Source of the DNA: Heracleum sosnowskyi
Taxonomy: Eukaryota; Streptophyta; Magnoliopsida; Apiales; Apiaceae
Direction: 5' to 3'
Assembly (NCBI GenBank): GCA_030848705.1
Contig: JAUIZM010000025.1
Span: 1,860,001 to 1,924,000, forward strand
DNA length: 64,000 bases
The position numbers and the translations under genes are program-made. The stretch's first letter is position 1. Each line of letters starts with the position of its first letter. Positions 11,918 to 24,400 of the stretch are shown here, piece by piece. The notes beneath the pieces are model-generated. The model was not told the origin of the DNA and ran no database searches. It saw nothing but the letters and a program-made list of their open reading frames with translations.

Positions 11918-14436
11918 GGGTTTATAGAGTTGCAGAAAACTTCATTTGCGGCTATCCGTGCCTGAATCGGAGCAGATACCAGGAGACGCCCGATTACGTT
12001 TACTTCTAAAGGGAGCTATACGAGAAAAATGGATAAAAATTGAAGCGGGCCGGTTTGTGGATATTTTCTCGTAGTGTGACCCTTTGGGTTTATAGAATTG
12101 CAGAAAAGTTCATTTGGGGCTGTCCGTGCCAGAATCGGAGCAGATACCAGGAGACGCCCGATTACGTTTACTTCTAAAGGGAGCTATACAAGAAAAATGG
12201 GGAAAAATTGAAGCGGGTCCTTTTGTAGATATTTTCTCGTAGTTTGACCCTATGGGTTTATAGAGTTGCAGAAAACTTCATTTGCGGATGTCCGTGCCTG
12301 AATCGGAGCAGATACCAGGAGACGCCCGATTACGTTTACTTCTACAAGGAGCTATACGAGAAAAATGGAGAAAAATTGAAGCGGGCCGGTTTGTGGATAT
12401 TTTCTCGTAGTGTGACCCTTTGGGTTTATAGAATTGCAGAAAAGTTCATTTGGGGCTGTCTGTGCCTGAATCGGAGCAGGTACCAGGAGACGCCCGATTA
12501 CGTTTACCTCTAAAGGGAGCTATACAAGGAAAATGGGTAAAAATTGAAGCGGGCCGTTTTGTTGATATTTTCTCGTAGTTTGACCCTATGGGTTTATAGA
12601 GTTGCAGAAAACTTCATTTGCGGCTGTCCGTGCCTGAATCGGAGCAGATACTAGGAGACGCCCGATTACGTTTACTTCTAAAGGGAGCTATACAAGGAAA
12701 ATGGAGAAAAATTGAAGCGGGCCGGTTTGTGGATATTTTCTCGTAGTTTGACCCTATGGGTTTATAGAGTTGCAGAAAACTTTATTTGCGGCTATCCGTG
12801 CCTGAATCGGAGCAGATACCAGGAGACGCCCGATTACGTTTACTTCTAAAGGGAGCTATACGAGAAAAATGGATAAAAATTGAAGCGGGCCGGTTTGTGG
12901 ATATTTTCTCGTAGTGTGACCCTTTGGGTTTATAGAATTGCAGAAAAGTTCATTTGGGGCTGTCCGTGCCTGAATCGGAGCAGATACCAGGAGACGCCCG
13001 ATTACGTTTACTTCTAAAGGGAGCTATACAAGAAAAATGGGGAAAAATTGAAGCGGGCCCTTTTGTAGATATTTTCTCGTAGTTTGACCCTATGGGTTTA
13101 TAGAGTTGCAGAAAACTTCGTTTGCGGCTGTCCGTGCCTGAATCGGAGCAAATACCAGGAGACGCCAGATTACGTTTACTTCTAAAGGGAGCTATACGAG
13201 AAAAATGGAGAAAAATTGAAGCGGGCCGGTTTGTGGATATTTTCTCGTAGTGTGATCCTTTGGGTTTATAGAATTGCAGAAAAGTTCATTTGGGGCTGTC
13301 TGTGCCTGAATCGGAGCAGATACCAGGAGACGCCCGATTACGTTTACCTCTAAAGGGAGCTATACAAGGAAAATGGGTAAAAATTGAAGCGGGCCGTTTT
13401 GTTGATATTTTCTCGTAGTTTGACCCTATGGGTTTATAGAGTTGCAGAAAACTTCATTTGCGGCTGTCCGTGCCTGAATCGGAGTAGATACCAGGAGACT
13501 CCCGATTACGTTTACTTCTAAAGGGAGCTATACAAGAAAAATGGGGAAAAATTGAAGCGGGCCCTTTTGTAGATATTTTCTTGTAGTTTGACCCTATGGG
13601 TTTATAGAGTTGCAGAAAACTTCATTTGCGGCTATCCGTGCCTGAATCGGAGCAGATACCAGGAGACGCCCGATTACGTTTACTTCTAAAGGGAGCTATA
13701 CGAGAAAAATGGAGAAAATTGAAGCGGGCCAGTTTGTGGATATTTTCTCGTAGTGTGACCCTTTGGGTTTATAGAATTGCAGAAAAGTTCATTTGGGGCT
13801 GTCTGTGCGTGAATCGGAGCAGATACCAGGAGACGCCCGATTACGTTTACCTCTAAAGGGAGCTATACAAGGAAAATGGGTAAAAATTGAAGCGGGCCAT
13901 TTTGTTGATATTTTCTCGTAGTTTGACCCTATGGGTTTATAGAGTTGCAGAAAACTTCATTTGCGGCTGTCCGTGCCTGAATCGGAGCAGATACTAGGAG
14001 ACGCCCGATTACGTTTACTTCTAAAGGGAGCTATACAAGGAAAATGGAGAAAAATTGAAGCGGGCCGGTTTGTGGATATTTTCTCGTAGTGTGACCCTAT
14101 GGGTTTATAGAATTGCAGAAAAGTTCATTTGGGGCTGTCTGTGCCTGAATCGGAGCAGATACCAGGAGACGCCCGATTACGTTTACCTCTAAAGGGAGCT
14201 ATACAAGGAAAATGGGTAAAAATTGAAGCGGGCCATTTTGTTGATATTTTCTCGTAGTTTGACCCTATGGGTTTATAGAGTTGCAGAAAACTTCATTTGC
14301 CGCTGTCCGTGCCTGAATCGGAGCAGATACTAGGAGACGCCCGATTACGTTTACTTCTAAAGGGAGCTATACAAGGAAAATGGAGAAAAATTGAAGCGGG
14401 CCGGTTTGTGGATATTTTCTCGTAGTTTGACCCTAT
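11918..14436 (+). repeat. HOR: copy 2 of the 24-monomer block, 15 monomers, internally deleted
   Basis: It opens with F-G-A-B-E (11918-12757), lacking the C and D units present in copy 1 at 8558 and 8726. It then repeats the 10-mer F-G-A-B-K-A-D-C-D-E at 12758-14436. The missing pair is what unequal exchange between the similar C and E monomers would give. Differences from copy 1 include GAGAAAATTG (one A lost) near 13717, and CGGCTGTCC against CGGCTATCC in the C unit. Confidence 0.83.
12244..12513 (+). other. Chance 89-codon open frame, sister of the one at 8221
   Basis: The same TAA-to-TAC change at offsets 90-92 (12254 monomer, followed by AAGGAG instead of AGGGAG) opens the W-V-Y-R frame here. 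It begins at a TTG, not an ATG. It is the 4,031-bp duplicate of the 8221 case and shares GCAGGTACC downstream. The sister lacks one T near its start, so the upstream frames of the two differ, which argues against a conserved protein. Confidence 0.3.
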
Positions 14437-17122
14437 GGATTTATAGAGTTGCAGAAAACTTCATTTGCGGCTATCCGTGCCTGAATCGGAGCAGATACCA
14501 GGAGACGCCCGATTACGTTTACTTCTAAAGGGAGCTATACGAGAAAAATGGATAAAAATTGAAGCGGGCCGGTTTGTGGATATTTTCTCGTAGTGTGACC
14601 CTTTGGGTTTATAGAATTGCAGAAAAGTTCATTTGGGGCTGTCCGTGCCTGAATCGGAGCAGATACCAGGAGACGCCCGATTACGTTTACTTCTAAAGGG
14701 AGCTATACAAGAAAAATGGGGAAAAATTGAAGCGGGCCCTTTTGTAGATATTTTCTCGTAGTTTGACCCTATGGGTTTATAGAGTTGCAGAAAACTTCAT
14801 TTGCGGCTATCCGTGCCTGAATCGGAGCAGATACCAGGAGACGCCCGATTACGTTTACTTCTAAAGGGAGCTATACGAGAAAAATGGAGAAAAATTGAAG
14901 CGGGCCGGTTTGTGGATATTTTCTCGTAGTGTGACCCTTTGGGTTTATAGAATTGCAGAAAAGTTCATTTGGGGCTGTCTGTGCCTGAATCGGAGCAGAT
15001 ACCAGGAGACGCCCGATTACGTTTACCTCTAAAGGGAGCTATACAAGGAAAATGGGTAAAAATTGAAGCGGGTCGTTTTGTTGATATTTTCTCGTAGTTT
15101 GACCCTATGTGTTTATAGAGTTGCAGAAAACTTCATTTGCGGTTGTCCGTGCCTGAATCGGAGCAGATACTAGGAGACGCCCGATTACGTTTACTTCTAA
15201 AGGGAGCTATACAAGGAAAATGGAGAAAAATTGAAGCGGGCCGGTTTGTGGATATTTTCTCGTAGTGTGACCCTATGGGTTTATAGAATTGCAGAAAAGT
15301 TCATTTGGGGCTGTCTATGCCTGAATCGGAGCAGATACCAGGAGACGCCCGATTACGTTTACCTCTAAAGGGAGCTATACAAGGAAAATGGGTAAAAATT
15401 GAAGCGGGCCATTTTGTTGATATTTTCTCGTAGTTTGACCCTATGGGTTTATAGAGTTGCAGAAAACTTCATTTGCGGCTGTCCGTGCCTGAATCGGAGC
15501 AGATACTAGGAGACGCCCGATTACGTTTACTTCTAAAGGGAGCTATACAAGGAAAATGGAGAAAAATTGAAGCGGGCCGGTTTGTGGATATTTTCTCGTA
15601 GTTTGACCCTATGGGTTTATAGAGTTGCAGAAAACTTCATTTGCGGCTATCCGTGCCTGAATCGGAGCAGATACCAGGAGACGCCCGATTACGTTTACTT
15701 CTAAAGGGAGCTATACGAGAAAAATGGATAAAAATTGAAGCGGGCCGGTTTGTGGATATTTTCTCGTAGTGTGACCCTTTGGGTTTATAGAATTGCAGAA
15801 AAGTTCATTTGGGGCTGTCCGTGCCTGAATCGGAGCAGATACCAGGAGACGCCCGATTACGTTTACTTCTAAAGGGAGCTATACAAGAAAAATGGGGAAA
15901 AATTGAAGCGGGCCCTTTTGTAGATATTTTCTCGTAGTTTGACCCTATGGGTTTATAGAGTTGCAGAAAACTTCATTTGCGGCTGTCCGTGCCTGAATCG
16001 GAGCAGATACCAGGAGACGCCCGATTACGTTTACTTCTAAAGGGAGCTATACGAGAAAAATGGAGAAAAATTGAAGCGGGCCGGTTTGTGGATATTTTCT
16101 CGTAGTGTGACCCTTTGGGTTTATAGAATTGCAGAAAAGTTCATTTGGGGCTGTCTGTGCCTGAATCGGAGCAGATACCAGGAGACGCCCGATTACGTTT
16201 ACCTCTAAAGGGAGCTATACAAGGAAAATGGGTAAAAATTGAAGCGGGTCGTTTTGTTGATATTTTCTCGTAGTTTGACCCTATGTGTTTATAGAGTTGC
16301 ACAAAACTTCATTTGCGGTTGTCCGTGCCTGAATCGGAGCAGATACTAGGAGACGCCCGATTACGTTTACTTCTAAAGGGAGCTATACAAGGAAAATGGA
16401 GAAAAATTGAAGCGGGCCGGTTTGTGGATATTTTCTCGTAGTGTGACCCTATGGGTTTATAGAATTGCAGAAAAGTTCATTTGGGGCTGTCTATGCCTGA
16501 ATCGGAGCAGATACCAGGAGACGCCCGATTACGTTTACCTCTAAAGGGAGCTATACAAGGAAAATGGGTAAAAATTGAAGCGGGCCATTTTGTTGATATT
16601 TTCTCGTAGTTTGACCCTATGGGTTTATAGAGTTGCAGAAAACTTCATTTGCGGCTGTCCGTGCCTGAATCGGAGCAGATACTAGGAGACGCCCGATTAC
16701 GTTTACTTCTAAAGGGAGCTATACAAGGAAAATGGAGAAAAATTGAAGCGGGCCGGTTTGTGGATATTTTCTCGTAGTTTGACCCTATGGGTTTATAGAG
16801 TTGCAGAAAACTTCATTTGCGGCTATTCGTGCCTGAATCGGAGCAGATACCAGGAGACGCCCGATTACGTTTACTTCTAAAGGGAGCTATACGAGAAAAA
16901 TGGATAAAAATTGAAGCGGGCCGGTTTGTGGATATTTTCTCGTAGTGTGACCCTTTGGGTTTATAGAATTGCAGAAAAGTTCATTTGGGGCTGTCCGTGC
17001 CTGAATCGGAGCAGATACCAGGAGACGCCCGATTACGTTTACTTCTAAAGGGCTATACAAGAAAAATGGGGAAAAATTGAAGCGGGTCCTTTTGTAGATA
17101 TTTTCTCGTAGTTTGACCCTAT
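14437..17122 (+). repeat. HOR: 7-mers with a close tandem pair
   Basis: F starts at 14437, 15613 and 16789, 1,176 bp apart. Two consecutive copies share private changes: GGGTCGTTTTG in B (14941 and 16117), a GTGTTTATAG start in C (15109 and 16285), and CTGTCTATGCC in D (15277 and 16453). These mark a recent 7-monomer duplication. The final G unit at 16957 has lost two bases in its GGGAGC segment (GGGCTATAC, about 17050) and carries GGGTCC instead of GGGCCC. Confidence 0.88.
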
Positions 17123-19286
17123 GGGTTTATAGAGTTGCAGAAAACTTCATTTGCGGCTATCCGTGCCTGAATCGGAGCAGATACCAGGAGACGCCCGATT
17201 ACGTTTACTTCTAAAGGGAGCTATACGAGAAAAATTGAAGCGGGCCGGTTTGTGGATATTTTCTCGTAGTGTGACCCTTTAGGTTTATAGAATTGCAGAA
17301 AAGTTCATTTGGGGCTGTCTGTGCCTGAATCGGAGCAGATACCAGGAGACGCCCGATTACGTTTACCTCTAAAGGGAGCTATACAAGGAAAATGGGTAAA
17401 AATTGAAGCGGGCCGTTTTGTTGATATTTTCTCGTAGTTTGACCCTATGGGTTTATAGAGTTGCAGAAAACTTCATTTGCGGCTGTCCGTGCCTGAATCG
17501 GAGCAGATACCAGGAGACGCCCGATTACGTTTACTTCTAAAGGGAGCTATACGAGAAAAATGGAGAAAAATTGAAGCGGGCCGGTTTGTGGATATTTTCT
17601 CGTAGTGTGACCCTTTGGGTTTATAGAATTGCAGAAAAGTTCATTTGGGGCTGTCTGTGCCTGAATCGGAGCAGATACCAGGAGACGCCCGATTACGTTT
17701 ACCTCTAAAGGGAGCTATACAAGGAAAATGGGTAAAAATTGAAGCGGGCCGTTTTGTTGATATTTTCTCGTAGTTTGACCCTATGGGTTTATAGAGTTGC
17801 AGAAAACTTCATTTGCGGTTGTCCGTGCCTGAATCGGAGCAGATACTAGGAGACGCCCGATTACGTTTACTTTTAAAGGGAGCTATACAAGGAAAATGGA
17901 GAAAAATTGAAGCGGGCCGGTTTGTGGATATTTTCTCGTAGTGTGACCCTATGGGTTTATAGAATTGCAGAAAAGTTCATTTGGGGCTGTCTGTGCCTGA
18001 ATCGGAGCAGATACCAGGAGACGCCCGATTACGTTTACCTCTAAAGGGAGCTATACAAGGAAAATGGGTAAAAATTGAAGCAGGCCATTTTGTTGATATT
18101 TTCTCGTAGTTTGACCCTATGGGTTTATAGAGTTGCAGAAAACTTCATTTGCGGCTGTCCGTGCCTGAATCGGAGCAGATACTAGGAGACGCCCGATTAC
18201 GTTTACTTCTAAAGGGAGCTATACAAGGAAAATGGAGAAAAATTGAAGCGGGCCGGTTTGTGGATATTTTCTCGTAGTTTGACCCTATGGGTTTATAGAG
18301 TTGCAGAAAACTTCATTTGCGGCTATCCGTGCCTGAATCGGAGCAGATACCAGGAGACGCCCGATTACGTTTACTTCTAAAGGGAGCTATACGAGAAAAA
18401 TGGATAAAAATTGAAGCGGGCCGGTTTGTGGATATTTTCTCGTAGTGTGACCCTTTGGGTTTATAGAATTGCAGAAAAGTTCATTTGGGGCTGTCCGTGC
18501 CTGAATCGGAGCAGATACCAGGAGACGCCCGATTACGTTTACTTCTAAAGGGAGCTATACAAGAAAAATGGGGAAAAATTGAAGCGGGTCCTTTTGTAGA
18601 TATTTTCTCGTAGTTTGACCCTATGGGTTTATAGAGTTGCAGAAAACTTCATTTGCGGCTGTCCGTGCCTGAATCGGAGCAGATACCAGGAGACGCCCGA
18701 TTACGTTTACTTCTAAAGGGAGCTATACGAGAAAAATTGAAGCGGGCCGGTTTGTGGATATTTTCTCGTAGTGTGACCCTTTAGGTTTATAGAATTGCAG
18801 AAAAGTTCATTTGGGGCTGTCTGTGCCTGAATCGGAGCAGATACCAGGAGACGCCCGATTACGTTTACCTCTAAAGGGAGCTATACAAGGAAAATGGGTA
18901 AAAATTGAAGCGGGCCGTTTGGTTGATATTTTCTCGTAGTTTGACCCTATGGGTTTATAGAGTTGCAGAAAACTTCATTTGCGGCTGTCCGTGCCTGAAT
19001 CGGAGCAGATACTATGAGACGCCCGATTACGTTTACTTCTAAAGGGAGCTATACAAGGAAAATGGAGAAAAATTGAAGCGGGCCGGTTTGTGGATATTTT
19101 CTCGTAGTGTGACCCTATGGGTTTATAGAATTGCAGAAAAGTTTATTTGGGGCTGTCTGTGCCTGAATCGGAGCAGATACCAGGAGACGCCCGATTACGT
19201 TTACTTCTAAAGGGAGCTATACAAGAAAAATGGGGAAAAATTGAAGCGGGTCCTTTTGTAGATATTTTCTCGTAGTTTGACCCTAT
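17123..19286 (+). repeat. HOR: 13-mer, 2,164 bp, copy 1
   Basis: Thirteen monomers, two of which (17123 and 18625) are shortened by the same 10-bp deletion, which accounts for 2,164 instead of 2,184 bp. Other marks are AGG instead of GGG at the start of the following B units (17281 and 18783), ACTATGAGACG in the C unit at 18951, and AAGTTTATTTGG in the D-like unit at 19119. That last monomer switches to a G-type tail just before copy 2 begins, which marks the exchange point. Confidence 0.87.
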
Positions 19287-20902
19287 GGGTTTATAGAGTT
19301 GCAGAAAACTTCATTTGCGGCTATCCGTGCCTGAATCGGAGCAGATACCAGGAGACGCCCGATTACGTTTACTTCTAAAGGGAGCTATACGAGAAAAATT
19401 GAAGCGGGCCGGTTTGTGGATATTTTCTCGTAGTGTGACCCTTTAGGTTTATAGAATTGCAGAAAAGTTCATTTGGGGCTGTCTGTGCCTGAATCGGAGC
19501 AGATACCAGGAGACGCCCGATTACGTTTACCTCTAAAGGGAGCTATACAAGGAAAATGGGTAAAAATTGAAGCGGGCCGTTTTGTTGATATTTTCTCGTA
19601 GTTTGACCCTATGGGTTTATAGAGTTGCAGAAAACTTCATTTGCGGCTGTCCGTGCCTGAATCAGAGCAGATACCAGGAGACGCCCGATTACGTTTACTT
19701 CTAAAGGGAGCTATACGAGAAAAATGGAGAAAAATTGAAGCGGGCCGGTTTGTGGATATTTTCTCGTAGTGTGACCCTTTGGGTTTATAGAATTGCAGAA
19801 AAGTTCATTTGGGGCTATCTGTGCCTGAATCGGAGCAGATACCAGGAGACGCCCGATTACGTTTACCTCTAAAGGGAGCTATACAAGGAAAATGGGTAAA
19901 AATTGAAGCGGGCCGTTTTGTTGATATTTTCTCGTAGTTTGACCCTTTGGGTTTATAGAGTTGCAGAAAACTTCATTTGCGGTTGTCCGTGCCTGAATCG
20001 GAGCAGATACTAGGAGACGCCCGATTACGTTTACTTCTAAAGGGAGCTATACAAGGAAAATGGAGAAAAATTGAAGCGGGCCGGTTTGTGGATATTTTCT
20101 CGTAGTGTGACCCTATGGGTTTATAGAATTGCAGAAAAGTTCATTTGGGGCTGTCTGTGCCTGAATCGGAGCAGATACCAGGAGACGCCCGATTACGTTT
20201 ACCTCTAAAGGGAGCTATACAAGGAAAATGGGTAAAAATTGAAGCGGGCCATTTTGTTGATATTTTCTCGTAGTTTGACCCTATGGGTTTATAGAGTTGC
20301 AGAAAACTTCATTTGCGGCTGTCCGTGCCTGAATCGGAGCAGATACTAGGAGACGCCCGATTACGTTTACTTCTAAAGGGAGCTATACAAGGAAAATGGA
20401 GAAAAATTGAAGCGGGCCGGTTTGTGGATATTTTCTCGTAGTTTGACCCTATGGGTTTATAGAGTTGCAGAAAACTTCATTTGCGGCTATCCGTGCCTGA
20501 ATCGGAGCAGATACCAGGAGACGCCCGATTACGTTTACTTCTAAAGGGAGCTATACGAGAAAAATGGATAAAAATTGAAGCGGGCCGGTTTGTGGATATT
20601 TTCTCGTAGTGTGACCCTTTGGGTTTATAGAATTGCAGAAAAGTTCATTTGGGGCTGTCCGTGCCTGAATCGGAGCAGATACCAGGAGACGCCCGATTAC
20701 GTTTACTTCTAAAGGGATCTATACAAGAAAAATGGGGAAAAATTGAAGCGGGTCCTTTTGTAGATATTTTCTCGTAGTTTGACCCTATGGGTTTATAGAG
20801 TTGCAGAAAACTTCATTTGCGGCTGTCCGTGCCTGAATCGGAGCAGATACCAGGAGACGCCCGATTACGTTTACTTCTAAAGGGAGCTATACGAGAAAAA
20901 TT
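17227..20902 (+). other. Four further 10-bp deletions of the same type
   Basis: The decamer loss occurs at 17227, 18729, 19391 and 20893. All four are followed by a B monomer beginning AGG, unlike the case at 5985, which is followed by GGG. The spacings 1,502, 662 and 1,502 bp fit one ancestral event, spread within the array and then doubled by the 2,164-bp 13-mer duplication. Confidence 0.85.
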
Positions 20903-21450
20903 GAAGCGGGCCGGTTTGTGGATATTTTCTCGTAGTGTGACCCTTTAGGTTTATAGAATTGCAGAAAAGTTTATTTGGGGCTGTCTGTGCCTGAATCGGA
21001 GCAGATACCAGGAGACGCCCGATTACGTTTACCTCTAAAGGGAGCTATACAAGGAAAATGGGTAAAAATTGAAGCGGGCCGTTTTGTTGATATTTTCTCG
21101 TAGTTTGACCCTATGGGTTTATAGAGTTGCAGAAAACTTCATTTGCGGCTGTCCGTGCCTGAATCGGAGCAGATACTATGAGACGCCCGATTACGTTTAC
21201 TTCTAAAGGGAGCTATACAAGGAAAATGGAGAAAAATTGAAGCGGGCCGGTTTGTGGATATTTTCTCGTAGTGTGACCCTATGGGTTTATAGAATTGCAG
21301 AAAAGTTTATTTGGGGCTGTCTGTGCCTGAATCGGAGCAGATACCAGGAGACGCCCGATTACGTTTACCTCTAAAGGGAGCTATACAAGGAAAATGGGTA
21401 AAAATTGAAGCGGGCCATTTTGTTGATATTTTCTCGTAGTTTGACCCTAT
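19287..21450 (+). repeat. HOR: 13-mer, 2,164 bp, copy 2
   Basis: This repeats copy 1 at an offset of exactly 2,164 bp. The 10-bp deletions are in the units at 19287 and 20789, the AGG starts at 19445 and 20947, ACTATGAGACG in the 21115 unit and AAGTTTATTTGG in the 21283 unit. Private changes such as GGGATCTATAC in the G unit at 20621 and TTTATTTGG also in the B unit at 20947 indicate drift after duplication. Confidence 0.87.
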
Positions 21451-24400
21451 GGGTTTATAGAGTTGCAGAAAACTTCATTTGCGGCTGTCCGTGCCTGAAT
21501 CGGAGCAGATACTAGGAGACGCTCGATTACGTTTACTTCTAAAGGGAGCTATACAAGGAAAATGGAGAAAAATTGAAGCGGGCCGGTTTGTGGATATTTT
21601 CTCGTAGTTTGACCCTATGGGTTTATAGAGTTGCAGAAAACTTCATTTGCGGCTATCCGTGCCTGAATCGGAGCAGATACCAGGATACGCCCGATTACGT
21701 TTACTTCTAAAGAGAGCTATACGAGAAAAATGGATAAAAATTGAAGCGGGCCGATTTGTGGATATTTTCTCGTAGTGTGACCCTTTGGGTTTATAGAATT
21801 GCAGAAAAGTTCATTTGGGGCTGCCCGTGCCTGAATCGGAGCAGATACCAGGAGACGCCCGATTACGTTTACTTCTAAAGGGAGCTATACAAGAAAAATG
21901 GGGAAAAATTGAAGCGGGTCCTTTTGTAGATATTTTCTCGTAGTTTGACCCTATGGGTTTATAGAGTTGCAGAAAACTTCATTTGCGGCTGTCCGTGCCT
22001 GAATCGGAGCAGATACCAGGAGACGCCCGATTACGTTTACTTCTAAAGGGAGCTATACGAGAAAAATGGAGAAAAATTGAAGCGGGCCGGTTTGTGGATA
22101 TTTTCTCGTAGTGTGACCCTTTAGGTTTATAGAATTGCAAAAAAGTTCATTTGGGGCTGTCTGTGCCTGAATCGGAGCAGATACCAGGAGACGCCCGATT
22201 ATGTTTACCTCTAAAGGGAGCTATACAAGGAAAATGGGTAAAAATTGAAGCGGGCCGTTTTGTTGATATTTTCTCGTAGTTTGACCCTATGGGTTTATAG
22301 AGTTGCAGAAAACTTCATTTGCGGCTGTCCGTGCCTGAATCGGAGCAGATACTATGAGACGCCCGATTACGTTTACTTCTAAAGGGAGCTATACAAGGAA
22401 AATGGAGAAAAATTGAAGCGGGCCGGTTTGTGGATATTTTCTCGTAGTGTGACCCTATGGGTTTATAGAATTGCAGAAAAGTTCATTTGGGGCTGTCTGT
22501 GCCTGAATCGGAGCAGATACTAGGAGACGCCCGATTACGTTTACCTCTAAAGGGAGCTATACAAGGAAAATGGGTAAAAATTGAAGCGGGCCATTTTGTT
22601 GATATTTTCTCGTAGTTTGAGCCTATGGGTTTATAGAGTTGCAGAAAACTTCATTTGCGGCTGTCCGTGCCTGAATCGGAGCAGATACTAGGAGACGCCC
22701 GATTACGTTTACTTCTAAAGGGAGCTATACAAGGAAAATGGAGAAAAATTGAAGCGGGCCGGTTTGTGGATATTTTCTCGTAGTTTGACCCTATGGGTTT
22801 ATAGAGTTGCAGAAAACTTCATTTGCGGCTATCCGTGCCTGAATCGGAGCAGATACCAGGAGACGCCCGATTACGTTTACTTCTAAAGGGAGCTATACGA
22901 GAAAAATGGATAAAAATTGAAGCGGGCCGGTTTGTGGATATTTTCTCGTAGTGTGACCCTTTGGGTTTATAGAATTGCAGAAAAGTTCATTTGGGGCTGT
23001 CCGTGCCTGAATCGGAGCAGATACCAGGAGACGCCCGATTACGTTTACTTATAAAGGGAGTTATACAAGAAAAATGGGGAAAAATTGAAGCGGGCCCTTT
23101 TGTAGATATTTTCTCGTAGTTTGACCCTATGGGTTTATAAAGTTGCAGAAAACTTCATTTGCGGCTGTCCGTGCCTGAATCGGAGCAGATACCAGGAGAC
23201 GCCCGATTACGTTTACTTCTAAAGGGAGCTATACGAGAAAAATGGATAAAAATTGAAGCGGGCCGGTTTGTGGATATTTTCTCGTAGTGTGACCCTTTGG
23301 GTTTATAGAATTGCAGAAAAGTTCATTTGGGGCTGTCTGTGCCTGAATCGGAGCAGATACCAGGAGACGCCCGATTACGTTTACCTCTAAAGGGAGCTAT
23401 ACAAGGAAAATGGGTAAAAATTGAAGCGGGCCATTTTGTTGATATTTTCTCGTAGTTTGACCCTATGGGTTTATAGAGTTGCAGAAAACTTCATTTGCGG
23501 CTGTCCGTGCCTGAATCGGAGCAGATACTAGGAGACGCCCGATTACGTTTACTTCTAAAGGGAGCTATACAAGAAAAATGGGGAAAAATTGAAGCGGGCC
23601 CTTTTGTAGATATTTTCTCGTAGTTTGACCCTATGGGTTTATAGAGTTGCAGAAAACTTCATTTGCGGCTATCCGTGCCTGAATCGGAGCAGATACCAGG
23701 AGACGCCCGATTACGTTTACTTCTAAAGGGAGCTATACGAGAAAAATGGAGAAAAATTGAAGCGGGCCAGTTTGTGGATATTTTCTCGTAGTGTGACCCT
23801 TTGGGTTTATAGAATTGCAGAAAAGTTCATTTGGGGCTGTCTGTGCCTGAATCGGAGCAGATACCAGGAGACGCCCGATTACGTTTACCTCTAAAGGGAG
23901 CTATACAAGGAAAATGGGTAAAAATTGAAGCGGGCCGTTTTGTTGATATTTTTTCGTAGTTTGACCCTATGGGTTTATAGAGTTGCAGAAAACTTCATTT
24001 GCGGCTGTCCGTGCCTGAATCGGAGTAGATACCAGGAGACTCCCGATTACGTTTACTTCTAAAGGGAGCTATACAAGAAATATGGGGAAAAATTGAAGCG
24101 GGCCCTTTTGTAGATATTTTCTCGTAGTTTGACCCTATGGGTTTATAGAGTTGCAGAAAACTTCATTTGCGGCTATCCGTGCCTGAATCGGAGCAGATAC
24201 CAGGAGACGCCCGATTACGTTTACTTCTAAAGGGAGCTATACGAGAAAAATGGAGAAAAATTGAAGCGGGCCAGTTTGTGGATATTTTCTCGTAGTGTGA
24301 CCCTTTGGGTTTATAGAATTGCAGAAAAGTTCATTTGGGGCTGTCTGTGCCTGAATCGGAGCAGATACCAGGAGACGCCCGATTACGTTTACCTCTAAAG

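Noticed and set aside
9418..13134. CTTCGTTTGC variants as special binding sites
   Set aside because: Only two copies carry it, and they are duplicates of one another within the 24-monomer block. A single substitution spread by duplication is enough.
13626..13856. 76-codon open frame as a gene
   Set aside because: It is created by loss of one A (near 13717), which splices the same two monomer frames together. The starting codon is TTG and it has no features that neighbouring monomers lack.
17281..22135. Plant-type telomeric motif in CCCTTTAGGTTTATAG
   Set aside because: TTTAGG occurs once per affected monomer, as a GGG-to-AGG change at five unit starts. It is not tandem.
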